Shown here: positions 33,464 to 39,606 of the stretch, in pieces
Numbering within the stretch: the first letter of the stretch is position 1
Layout of the letters: the number at the start of each line of letters is the position of its first letter
NCBI RefSeq assembly: GCF_003346515.1
Contig: NZ_QQNA01000187.1
Span: forward strand, 1 to 39,606
Source: Streptomyces corynorhini
Lineage (GTDB): Bacteria > Actinomycetota > Actinomycetes > Streptomycetales > Streptomycetaceae
Direction of reading: 5' to 3'
DNA length: 39,606 nucleotides
The notes under the pieces: generated by a model
What the model saw: the letters and a program-made list of their open reading frames with translations, nothing else
Databases searched by the model: none
Told to the model about the DNA's origin: nothing
Program-made: the position numbers and the translations under genes

Positions 33464-34477
33464 TCAGCTGTCCCGGGCGGCCGGGTTCCGGGCGGCCGGG
33501 TTCCGGTCCTCCGGCGTCCGGGCCTCGGGCGTCGGGGCTTCCCCGTCGCGCGCCTCCGGGCCCCGGGTCCCCCGGTCCTGCCCGCGTACGAGCGCGGCGA
33601 GCCGCCAGGCGGCGGCGTACAGCAGCAGCGCTGCCGCGAAGGCGCCGCCCGCTCGTTTGGCCGCCCCCGTCAGCACCCCCTCGGCGACGGTGCCCCAGGG
33701 GGCGAGGGCCGCCCTCTCCGGGTACGTGGTCTCGCTCGTGCCGTCGCTCAGGTCCACGGGGGTGGGGCGGCTGAAGTCCACCTCCGTCACGTGGCGGTAG
33801 GCGTGGAAGTCGGCGCGGGCGTGCACGGCGCCGCCGACGACGGGCGCCGCCACCAGGAGCGCCACCACGCTCCACCGCGCCACGGGGGCGAGCCGGGCCA
33901 CCGCGGGGCCCTCGTCCGTACGGAGCCGGTCGCGGCGTCGCCACAGGTACCGGCCGCAGGCCGCCAGGCCGAAGGCGGTACTGGCGTACTGGAGCAGCCG
34001 CGCGGCCGTCAGGCCGCCGAGGACCTCCGCGCGCAGCGGCTCCACGTGGGCGACCAGGACGCCGTCGCCGTGGGTGAAGGAGTCCCACGCCAGGTGGGAG
34101 ACGATGCCGATCAGCGCCGAGACCAGCAGCCACACCGCGTACCGCGCCGTCGCCCGCGCCCCGGCAGGCCGCTCGGGCGCCGCGGGGCGCAGGCCCGGCG
34201 GCAGCAGCGCCGTGACCGGCGCGCGCAGCAGCGCGTACGCGGCGACCAGCCCGAGGGCGAAGGGCAGGGCGACGAACGGGCCCGTGACGAAGGAGTGGGT
34301 CCGGGTGGCGTTGAGGAGCGGCCCGTACCAGTCGGCGGAGCTGGTCTCCGCCACGCCGAGGGCGCCCAGGAAGTACGGGACGTCGGGCGCCACGGAGCCC
34401 GCGACCAGGGCGGCCGGGACGAACGGCCGCCGCAGCAGCGGCAGTACCGCGGCGGGGTGGGACAAGGTGAACGGCAA
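33464..34477 (-). CDS. DUF4184 family membrane protein
   Basis: A 337-residue protein whose first 215 residues are the DUF4184 domain: PFTLSHPAAVLPLLRR, SVAPDVPYFLG and HLAWDSFTHGDG contain the conserved His and Asp residues reminiscent of membrane-bound metal-dependent hydrolases. About five hydrophobic helices follow. The C-terminal 60 residues are a Pro/Arg/Asp-rich repeat (PEARTPEDRNPAARNPAARDS) from GC-rich tandem DNA and are probably disordered. The start is TTG at 34477 with GGGAAAG about twelve bases earlier; the TTG lies exactly at the conserved PFTLSHP start. It is a single-gene unit. Enzymatic activity is unproven for the family. Confidence 0.82.
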   Translation of the reverse strand: MPFTLSHPAAVLPLLRRPFVPAALVAGSVAPDVPYFLGALGVAETSSADWYGPLLNATRTHSFVTGPFVALPFALGLVAAYALLRAPVTALLPPGLRPAAPERPAGARATARYAVWLLVSALIGIVSHLAWDSFTHGDGVLVAHVEPLRAEVLGGLTAARLLQYASTAFGLAACGRYLWRRRDRLRTDEGPAVARLAPVARWSVVALLVAAPVVGGAVHARADFHAYRHVTEVDFSRPTPVDLSDGTSETTYPERAALAPWGTVAEGVLTGAAKRAGGAFAAALLLYAAAWRLAALVRGQDRGTRGPEARDGEAPTPEARTPEDRNPAARNPAARDS

Positions 34478-34659
34478 CTCGGCGATCTTTCCCTGCTCGG
34501 CGGCCTCCCCGCTCGGCGGTCTTCCTCCGCTCGGAGTCTCTGCTCGGAGCGCGCTGGGCCGGGCCGCCTCGGAACCGACGGATGGAACACCGCAGAGATT
34601 ATTCAGCTCAACGGACTATGGCAAGCGGCGAACCGCCGCCACGGATCCTCGGGCACCCT

Positions 34660-34712
34660 CTGCCGCTCCTGCCGCCTCTGCCGCTCCTGCCGCCCTTCCC
34701 GCCCCTGCCGCC
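34660..34712. repeat. 18-bp tandem repeat near the PadR-linked membrane gene end
   Basis: CTGCCGCTCCTGCCGCCT at 34660-34677 is repeated almost exactly at 34678-34695 and degenerates into CCGCCCCTGCCGCC. It lies immediately beyond the membrane-protein stop (34713) on its downstream side, in a gap of about 235 bp that contains no other gene. Confidence 0.7.
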
Positions 34713-35612
34713 TCAGCGTCGACGGCGCACTCCGCGGAAGGTGACGGCGACCACGGCCACGGCCGACAGCAGCACAAGGACCCCGCCGAGGACCGGCCGG
34801 AGATCGCCCCAGGCGTTCGTGTAGGCGCAGGCGACCAGGGGCGGCGACGCCAGAGCCAGGGCGCCGGCCTCGCGCAGCCCGGAGGACCGCGCGCGCACGG
34901 CGAGCCACGCCCCGGTGAACGCGAGGACCAGCAGCGGCCAGGCGCCGTAGTCCGTGCTCACGCCGAAGGCTCCGGTACGGGCGACCACGACGGGGAACCA
35001 CGCGACGGCGGCCGCCGCCCCGGCCGCCACCGACAGCCGCCGGTCCGCGCGCAGGTCCTGCGGGCAGCCGAGCACGACGGCCGCCGTCAGCAGCGCCATG
35101 ACGGGGGCGACCGCGCCGTCGCCGTGCGTGGGCGGGGCGAGCGGCCACTGCGCGGCCGTCCCCAGCAGCCCGCCCACCGCCGTCCCGGCGCCCAGCGTCC
35201 ACCGGCCGGTCAGGGCGACCACCGCGCCGACGCACACCAGGGCGGAGAACAGCAGGTACAGGCCCCAGGCGCCGTCCATGGTGGAGAGCTGCACCCACGC
35301 GGGCGCGGGCGAGCGGACGAGCGACGCGTACCAGCTCGTCAGCCGCAGCCCGCTGTCCACCGCACCGGCCGCCAGCGCGAACGGGGCCGCCAGCGCGAGG
35401 AGGCGCCCGGCGGGCGAGGCCGAGTCGAGACCCAGCCGTACCCGCAGGGCGTGCGCGGCCAGGTCCGCGTCCGCGCGCAGCCGGGCCGCGCGCGGCAGGT
35501 CCGCCGTCAGCTCCCGGTGCACGTCGATGATTTCCCGGCCGTGGGCGGCCCGGTACGCGGCCGGGTACAGCCGGGACAGCGGATCGCGGGGACCGCTCGT
35601 CCGATCGCTCAC
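34713..35612 (-). CDS. Integral membrane protein linked to PadR regulator
   Basis: A 299-residue membrane protein. The first 60 residues are a soluble helical domain (DPLSRLYPAAYRAAHGREII, then DVHRELTADLPRAARLRADA), the type found in permease-like proteins paired with PadR repressors. About seven hydrophobic helices follow, ending in a basic tail (FRGVRRRR). No transport or catalytic motif is visible. The GTG at 35612 overlaps the PadR stop as GTGA, so the two form an operon and the regulator probably senses a signal connected with this membrane protein. Its job could be cell-envelope stress response, but that is only inference. Confidence 0.8.
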   Translation of the reverse strand: MSDRTSGPRDPLSRLYPAAYRAAHGREIIDVHRELTADLPRAARLRADADLAAHALRVRLGLDSASPAGRLLALAAPFALAAGAVDSGLRLTSWYASLVRSPAPAWVQLSTMDGAWGLYLLFSALVCVGAVVALTGRWTLGAGTAVGGLLGTAAQWPLAPPTHGDGAVAPVMALLTAAVVLGCPQDLRADRRLSVAAGAAAAVAWFPVVVARTGAFGVSTDYGAWPLLVLAFTGAWLAVRARSSGLREAGALALASPPLVACAYTNAWGDLRPVLGGVLVLLSAVAVVAVTFRGVRRRR

Positions 35613-35974
35613 GCCGGGGCCGCGGGCGCCGTCGGCACGGGCGGCACCGGCGCTCCCTCGGCGCCGAGCCGCCGCCTGACCTCCCGGGCGGTCGCGGCCA
35701 GCCGCTCCGCCTCCGTCTCCAGCCGCTCCCGCCCGGCCGGGGCGAGCGCGAAGACGCGCCGGGCCCGGCCGCGCACCACCTCTTCGCGCTCGACCCGGAT
35801 CAGGCCCTCGGCCAGCAGCCGGTCCAGTGCCCCGTACAGCGCTCCGGTGCGCGGCACCACCCGGCCGTCGCTGATGACCTTGACCTCCTGGGCGATGGCG
35901 TATCCGTGCCGGGGCGCGTTCGCGAGCGCCGTCAGCAGCAGCAGCGCCAGTTCCTGCATTCCTCGTTCACTCAT
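35609..35974 (-). CDS. PadR family transcriptional regulator
   Basis: A 121-residue winged-helix repressor. The PadR N-terminal domain covers residues 5-80 (LALLLLTALANAPRHGYAIA, then GALYGALDRLLAEGLIRVER), with the wing at RARRVFALAPAGRERL and a dimerising helix after it (ETEAERLAATAREVRRRLGA). The Pro/Ala C terminus is disordered. ATG 35974 (MSERGMQEL) is chosen at the conserved position; upstream AT-richer GAATACTCTG is a possible -10 element, so the transcript leader would be very short. It is coupled to the membrane protein downstream. Confidence 0.9.
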   Translation of the reverse strand: MSERGMQELALLLLTALANAPRHGYAIAQEVKVISDGRVVPRTGALYGALDRLLAEGLIRVEREEVVRGRARRVFALAPAGRERLETEAERLAATAREVRRRLGAEGAPVPPVPTAPAAPA

Positions 35975-36068
35975 ACCGGCAGAGTATTCCGCTCGACGGA
36001 GTGACCTTCGGGCCAGGTGCCGGGTCACGCACCGGGGTCAGGCCCCGGGGCCAGCTGCCGGGCCGGGG

Positions 36069-36767
36069 TCAGGTGCCGGGCTTGCGCCCGTACACGTACA
36101 CCGGGTCGCCGGTCTTCAGCGTCGTCCAGTACGTGGCGGCGACGGTCTTCGTCATGTTCACGCAGCCGTGCGAGCCCGGCGGGTTCCACATGCTCAGGTT
36201 CGCCGAGTGGAACGCCTGGCCGCCGTCGAAGAACTGGCTGTAGGGCATGGGCACGTCGTAGATCGACGAGACATGGTCCTTGTGCCGCCAGTAGATCTTC
36301 TTCAGCCCGGTCCTGGTCGCGTAGCCCTTGCGCCCGGTGCGCACCGGCACCGGGCCGTACGTCAGCTTCTTGCCGTTCTGGATCCAGCTCAGCTGACGCG
36401 TGAGGTCGACGCAGGCGATCCGCCCCTTGTTCGTCGGGCACTTGCCCGCCTTGTTGGGGTTCTTCCCGGCCGCCTTCTGGTTGTTCATCAGGTCCATCAC
36501 GCCCCAGGTGACCGGACCGGCGTAGCCGATGGTCGGGGTGATGCCGTGCTTCGACTGGAAGGCCCTGATGGCCTTGCAGTCGGCCGCCGACTGCTTTCCG
36601 TCCACGGGCCGGCCGAGGAACTTCTCGACCTGCTTCTGGTACGGGCCCTTGCTCGTCGTACAGGAAGCCGCCTGCGCGGGCGCCGCGCCCACGACCGTCA
36701 CGGCCAAGGGCACCACCAGCGCCGCGATACCGGCGGCCACGGTTCCCGTACGGGATATGTGTCGCAT
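36069..36767 (-). CDS. Secreted L,D-transpeptidase (YkuD) with peptidoglycan-binding-like domain
   Basis: A 232-residue exported enzyme that makes or exchanges 3-3 peptidoglycan cross-links. A Sec-type signal (residues 1-34, cleaved at about AQAAS) is followed by a peptidoglycan-binding-like helical domain (residues 40-95, AADCKAIRAFQSKHGITPTI) and the YkuD catalytic domain. His187 lies in QAFHS and the nucleophile Cys202 in SHGCVNM (199-205). Four further cysteines (36, 64, 110, 119) could form disulfides outside the cell. It is a single gene, with repeats in the flanking spacers. Streptomyces walls have many L,D cross-links, so a structural role in the envelope is expected. Confidence 0.93.
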   Translation of the reverse strand: MRHISRTGTVAAGIAALVVPLAVTVVGAAPAQAASCTTSKGPYQKQVEKFLGRPVDGKQSAADCKAIRAFQSKHGITPTIGYAGPVTWGVMDLMNNQKAAGKNPNKAGKCPTNKGRIACVDLTRQLSWIQNGKKLTYGPVPVRTGRKGYATRTGLKKIYWRHKDHVSSIYDVPMPYSQFFDGGQAFHSANLSMWNPPGSHGCVNMTKTVAATYWTTLKTGDPVYVYGRKPGT

Positions 36768-36947
36768 CCGCCCCGTCCCCCTCCGCAGATGTATACGGGT
36801 CGTTGTGCGGGAGTAGACGGCCGGGGCCTGCGGGCAGTTGCACGGGCGCGGTGGTTTATTTCGGCCCGGGGCCGGGAGCTGGGCGTTCGGTACGGGAAGG
36901 GTGTTTGGTACGGGAAGGGCGTTGGCTACGGGAGGCGGCCGGAGGGC

Positions 36948-38282
36948 TCAACCGGCCGCCGGGGCTGCCGTCCCGCGCGCCGTCCGCGCGCAGTGCGACC
37001 CGTACAGCGTGATCGACACGACGCCGAGAACCGCCGCCAGCCCCAGGGCCACCGTCCCGCCCCAGCCGACCGCGTGGAACGCGACGGCGCCGAGCGTGCC
37101 GCCCGCGCTGCTGCCCAGGTAGTACGCCGACTGGTAGAGCGCCGACGCCTGCGCGCGGCCCGTCTTCGCCGTACGGCTCACCGACGACGAGGCGACCGAG
37201 TGGCCCGCGAAGAAGCCCGCCGTGATCAGTACCAGACCGAGCAGCACCGCCGCCAGGCTGTCGAAGAGCGACACCAGCAGCCCGGCGGCCGTCGTACCCA
37301 CCGCCAGATACAGCGCGCCGCGCCGCCCCAGCCGCTCGACCAGTCGGCCGGCCGCGGCGGAGGAGACCGTGCCGACCAGGTAGATCAGGAAGATCGAGCC
37401 GATGATGCCCTGCGGCAGGTGGAAGGGCGCCGCCACCAGCCGGTAGCCGATCACCGTGTAGACCGCGCCGAACACCACCATGAACAGCCCGCCGATCGCG
37501 TACAACCGGCGCAGCAGCGGATCGGACAGATGCCCGCCGACCGTCGCGGCCAGCGCGCGCGGGCTCAGCGAACGCGGCGTGAAGTTGCGGGCCTTGGGGA
37601 GCAGCAGGCGGAAGACCACCGCGCACGCCACGGCCAGCAGCCCGACCGCGCCCAGCGCCGCGCGCCAGCCCCACAGCTGCGCGACCCAGCCGGTGAGGAC
37701 CCGGCCGCTCATCCCGCCGACGCTGTTGCCCGCGACGAACAGCCCGATCGCGGCGACCAGCGCCTTCGGCCGTACCTCCTCCGCCAGATACGCCATCGCC
37801 GACGCCGGGAGCCCGGCCAGCGCCGCGCCCTGGAGCGCGCGGAGCGCGACCAGCGCCTCGATGTTCGGCGCGAACGGCACCAGCAGCCCGACCGCCGCCG
37901 CCACCGTCAGCGAGACCGTCATCAGCGTGCGTCGGCCGAACCGCTCGGACAGCGCGCTCAGCGGCAGGACGAACAGCGCCAGCGCGCCGGTCGCCGCCGA
38001 CACCGTCCAGCTGGCCCGGCCCGCCGTCACGCCGAAACCGGCGGAGATGGCGGGCAGCAGGGCCTGGGTGGAGTAGAGGAGCGCGAAGGTCGCGACCCCG
38101 GCGGCGAACAGCGCGAAGCTCATCCGGCGGTAGCCGGGGCCACCGGGGACCAGCTGCTCGGGTGCGGAGCCGGTGGGTGCGGAGCCGGTGGGTGCGGTGG
38201 CGGTGGGTGCGGTGGCGGTGGGAGCGAACGGCGCGGCGGAGGCACCCGGGGTGACGGGCGCCTCGGTACTGACTGAAGGCAT
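36948..38282 (-). CDS. Major facilitator superfamily transporter
   Basis: A 444-residue MFS protein with about twelve transmembrane helices, starting SFALFAAGVATFALLYSTQA. The A-motif-like loop ALSERFGRRTLM follows helix 2, with a matching RLVERLGRRGALYL loop in the second half, as in drug-efflux carriers. The first 45 residues are Pro/Ala/Thr-rich and encoded by a 15-bp tandem repeat, so they are probably a disordered cytoplasmic tail. ATG 38282 faces the LysR gene head to head across 62 bp with a T-N11-A box, so that regulator probably controls it. The stop overlaps a 9-bp hairpin (36934-36942 with 36952-36960), beyond which an 18-bp repeat (36889-36924) follows. Substrate unknown. Confidence 0.9.
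   Translation of the reverse strand: MPSVSTEAPVTPGASAAPFAPTATAPTATAPTGSAPTGSAPEQLVPGGPGYRRMSFALFAAGVATFALLYSTQALLPAISAGFGVTAGRASWTVSAATGALALFVLPLSALSERFGRRTLMTVSLTVAAAVGLLVPFAPNIEALVALRALQGAALAGLPASAMAYLAEEVRPKALVAAIGLFVAGNSVGGMSGRVLTGWVAQLWGWRAALGAVGLLAVACAVVFRLLLPKARNFTPRSLSPRALAATVGGHLSDPLLRRLYAIGGLFMVVFGAVYTVIGYRLVAAPFHLPQGIIGSIFLIYLVGTVSSAAAGRLVERLGRRGALYLAVGTTAAGLLVSLFDSLAAVLLGLVLITAGFFAGHSVASSSVSRTAKTGRAQASALYQSAYYLGSSAGGTLGAVAFHAVGWGGTVALGLAAVLGVVSITLYGSHCARTARGTAAPAAG
38162..38221. repeat. 15-bp tandem repeat in the MFS N-terminal coding region
   Basis: Four contiguous 15-bp units: two of GTGCGGAGCCGGTGG and two of GTGCGGTGGCGGTGG. They encode Thr-Ala/Gly-Pro-type repeats before the first membrane helix and keep the frame. 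Confidence 0.9.
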
Positions 38283-38309
38283 GGTCCGAAGGTAAACAGC
38301 CGTCCTTCA

Positions 38310-38322
38310 TGCGTCCAATGCA
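38310..38322. promoter_or_regulatory. LysR-type T-N11-A box in the MFS/LysR divergent promoter
   Basis: TGC-N7-GCA (TGCGTCCAATGCA) lies in the middle of the 62-bp gap between the two divergent genes and fits the core recognition pattern of LysR regulators. An AT-richer stretch (GATAATCG) to its right may be a -10 element. Confidence 0.5.
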
Positions 38323-38344
38323 CAGAATGGCGATAATCGTTCCC

Positions 38345-39358
38345 ATGATGCATGAGCAAAGCTCACAGCGGCGTCTGTCGGGGAACGCTGACGAACACGA
38401 CATGGATCACACCGGTCGCGGGGACCGGAGCGCGCCCGTCGCCGGGCTCGACGCCGAGTCCTGGCCCGCCCGTCTCGCGCCCCGGCTCGCCCACTTCGCG
38501 GGAGTGGCCCGCCACGAGCACGTGACCCGCGCCGCCCGGGACATGGGCGTGCCGCAGTCCACGCTCTCCCGGGCCATGGTCCGGCTCGAACAGGACCTGG
38601 GCGTCGCCCTGTTCGCCCGGAGGGGCCGTACGGTCTCGCTCACCCCGGCCGGCCGGACGTTCCTCGGCTCGGTGGAACGGGCCCTGGCCGAGGTCGAGCG
38701 CGCCGCCGAGTCCGTACGGGCCGACGCGGACCCGGCGTCCGGCAAGGTCGCCTTCGGGTTTCTGCACACCATGGGCTCGGAGACGGTACCGGGGCTGATC
38801 AGGGCCTTCCGCGCCGACCACCCCCGGGTGCGGTTCCAGCTCGTGCAGAACTACGGGGAGGCGATGATCGAGCGGCTGCGCGCGGGCGATCTCGACCTCT
38901 GTCTCACCTCGCCCGTGCCGGACGCCCCCGACCTGGTCACCCGCAGACTGGACGAGCAGCGGCTGCGGCTGGTCGTCCCCGACGACCACCGGCTGGCCGG
39001 TCGCCGTCGGGTGCGCCTCGCGGAGGCCGCCGACGAGACGTTCGTCACCCTCGAACCGGGGTACGGGCTGCGCCGGATCACCGACGACCTCTGCGCCGAG
39101 GCGGGGTTCCGGCCACGCGTCGCCTTCGAGGGCGAGGAGGCCGAGACGCTGCGCGGGCTGGTCGCGGCGGGGCTGGGCGTCGCGCTGCTGCCGCCGCCCG
39201 CCGTGGCCCGCCCCGGGGTGGTCGAGCTGGCGGTCACGGCGCCGCGCGCGGCGCGCGAGATCGGGGTCGCCTGGCTCGACGGCCACCCGGACACCGCGCC
39301 GGTGGCCGCCTTCAAGCGCTTCCTGCTCTCCCGCAAGGGCCGGCTCCTGCCGGACTGA
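38345..39358 (+). CDS. LysR family transcriptional regulator
   Basis: A 337-residue regulator. The winged helix-turn-helix is at about residues 50-108 (LAHFAGVARHEHVTRAARDM, PQSTLSRAMVRLEQDLGVAL, TPAGRTFL). A linker helix and two-lobed effector domain follow (VAFGFLHTMGSETVPGLIRA, FVTLEPGYGLRRI, GLVAAGLGVALLPPP). An unusually long, polar 48-residue N-terminal extension precedes the HTH, so ATG 38345 is a guess; internal ATG 38402 (MDHTG) would shorten it without touching the domain. Divergent from the MFS gene and probably its activator or repressor, and autoregulated through the shared box. The effector is likely a metabolite or toxic compound exported by the MFS protein. Confidence 0.88.
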   Translation: MMHEQSSQRRLSGNADEHDMDHTGRGDRSAPVAGLDAESWPARLAPRLAHFAGVARHEHVTRAARDMGVPQSTLSRAMVRLEQDLGVALFARRGRTVSLTPAGRTFLGSVERALAEVERAAESVRADADPASGKVAFGFLHTMGSETVPGLIRAFRADHPRVRFQLVQNYGEAMIERLRAGDLDLCLTSPVPDAPDLVTRRLDEQRLRLVVPDDHRLAGRRRVRLAEAADETFVTLEPGYGLRRITDDLCAEAGFRPRVAFEGEEAETLRGLVAAGLGVALLPPPAVARPGVVELAVTAPRAAREIGVAWLDGHPDTAPVAAFKRFLLSRKGRLLPD

Positions 39359-39365
39359 CCGGGAG

Positions 39366-39395
39366 ACCTGACCTGCCCTGCCCTGCCCTGCCCTG
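39366..39395. repeat. 5-bp tandem repeat (ACCTG/CCCTG)6
   Basis: Two ACCTG and four CCCTG units follow one another right after the LysR stop, between convergent genes. Copy number of such short repeats varies easily. No hairpin terminator was identified. Confidence 0.85.
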
Positions 39396-39449
39396 CCCGG
39401 CGAGGCACCGCGGGCGCGGCGGTGGCCGGGCCGACCGCGGCGGCTGCCG

Positions 39450-39606
39450 CTACGGGCGCAGCGACCGCCCGAACCCCGCCGCCAGCGGCATCCGCAGCCC
39501 CAGTGGCGGCGGCGCCGCCAGCGCGTCGGCGACCGGCCGGGAGTAGGCGCGCGACAGCAGCGCGCCCAGCACGAAGTCCGTGGCCAGCGCGAGGACTTCG
39601 GCGTGG
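39450..39606 (-). CDS. Unidentified protein, C-terminal end only
   Basis: A reading frame entering from the right edge ends at TAG 39450. The 51 visible codons read HAEVLALATDFVLGALLS, then RAYSRPVADALAAPPPLGLR, then MPLAAGFGRSLRP. An amphipathic helix followed by a Pro-rich stretch and a hydrophobic end is all that can be seen; the composition would suit the C-terminal part of a TetR-like or other helical protein but is not diagnostic. Codon bias (nearly all third positions G or C) supports it as coding. The family is not recognised. Confidence 0.5.
   Translation of the reverse strand, partial: HAEVLALATDFVLGALLSRAYSRPVADALAAPPPLGLRMPLAAGFGRSLRP

Noticed and set aside
34074..38276. A 1400-codon open frame on the plus strand
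   Set aside because: It runs antisense through five well-supported minus-strand genes, has Arg/Pro/Gln-rich low-complexity sequence and no domain; it is a by-product of high GC.

Overview
The window looks like a Streptomyces chromosome. It is very GC-rich with strongly biased third codon positions, uses GTG and TTG starts, chains genes through ATGA/GTGA overlaps, and carries typical streptomycete families (DUF1918, DUF5753-type XRE regulators with DUF6879 partners, DUF6716, DUF4184, BMP lipoproteins). All calls come from reading the sequence; no database search was run.

Layout. (1) Positions 1-4707: the 3' part of a truncated histidine kinase, a secreted 5'-nucleotidase broken by one extra G in a homopolymer, a DUF1918 protein, and a FAD monooxygenase divergent from its likely TetR repressor, with two matching operators between and inside them. 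(2) Positions 4790-16033: a nonulosonic-acid (sialic acid/Kdn-like) glycopolymer locus in three transcription units. It holds a GT29-like sialyltransferase, a GT8/pyruvyltransferase fusion, a polysialyltransferase-like protein, a GT2 enzyme, a DUF6716 putative glycosyltransferase, a CMP-nonulosonate synthetase fused to a HAD phosphatase, a short NeuB without the C-terminal SAF domain, and another sialyltransferase-like protein. A wall teichulosonic acid is the most likely product.

(3) Positions 16095-21891: a compact lasso-peptide cluster on the minus strand, visibly less GC-rich than its flanks. A 46-residue precursor at 19308-19448 has the predicted core GQGRGQSEDKRRAYNS. It is followed by a hairpin attenuator, an asparagine-synthetase-like cyclase, a leader-binding/protease B protein and a GNAT acetyltransferase. 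This is the albusnodin-type (lysine-acetylated lasso) arrangement. Upstream on the same strand is a regulatory trio (76-aa protein, DUF6879, XRE-DUF5753), and beyond it the remnant of a second XRE gene. No exporter or isopeptidase is visible.

(4) Positions 21998-30520: an M20 amidohydrolase, then nucleoside uptake and salvage (BMP lipoprotein, ATPase, two permeases, cytidine deaminase, thymidine phosphorylase), with hairpins that probably tune lipoprotein against transporter expression. (5) Positions 30627-39606: Uma2, HAD and STAS proteins, an ECF sigma factor with a SnoaL-like tail, a DUF4184 membrane protein, a PadR/membrane-protein pair, an L,D-transpeptidase, an MFS exporter divergent from a LysR regulator, and the end of one unidentified gene.

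Two genes (the lasso GNAT and the nucleoside ABC ATPase) have good Shine-Dalgarno sequences in front of ATC, and one (DUF6879) in front of a CTG inside a CTGA overlap, with no ATG/GTG/TTG where the protein should begin. This cluster of apparently non-canonical starts deserves checking.
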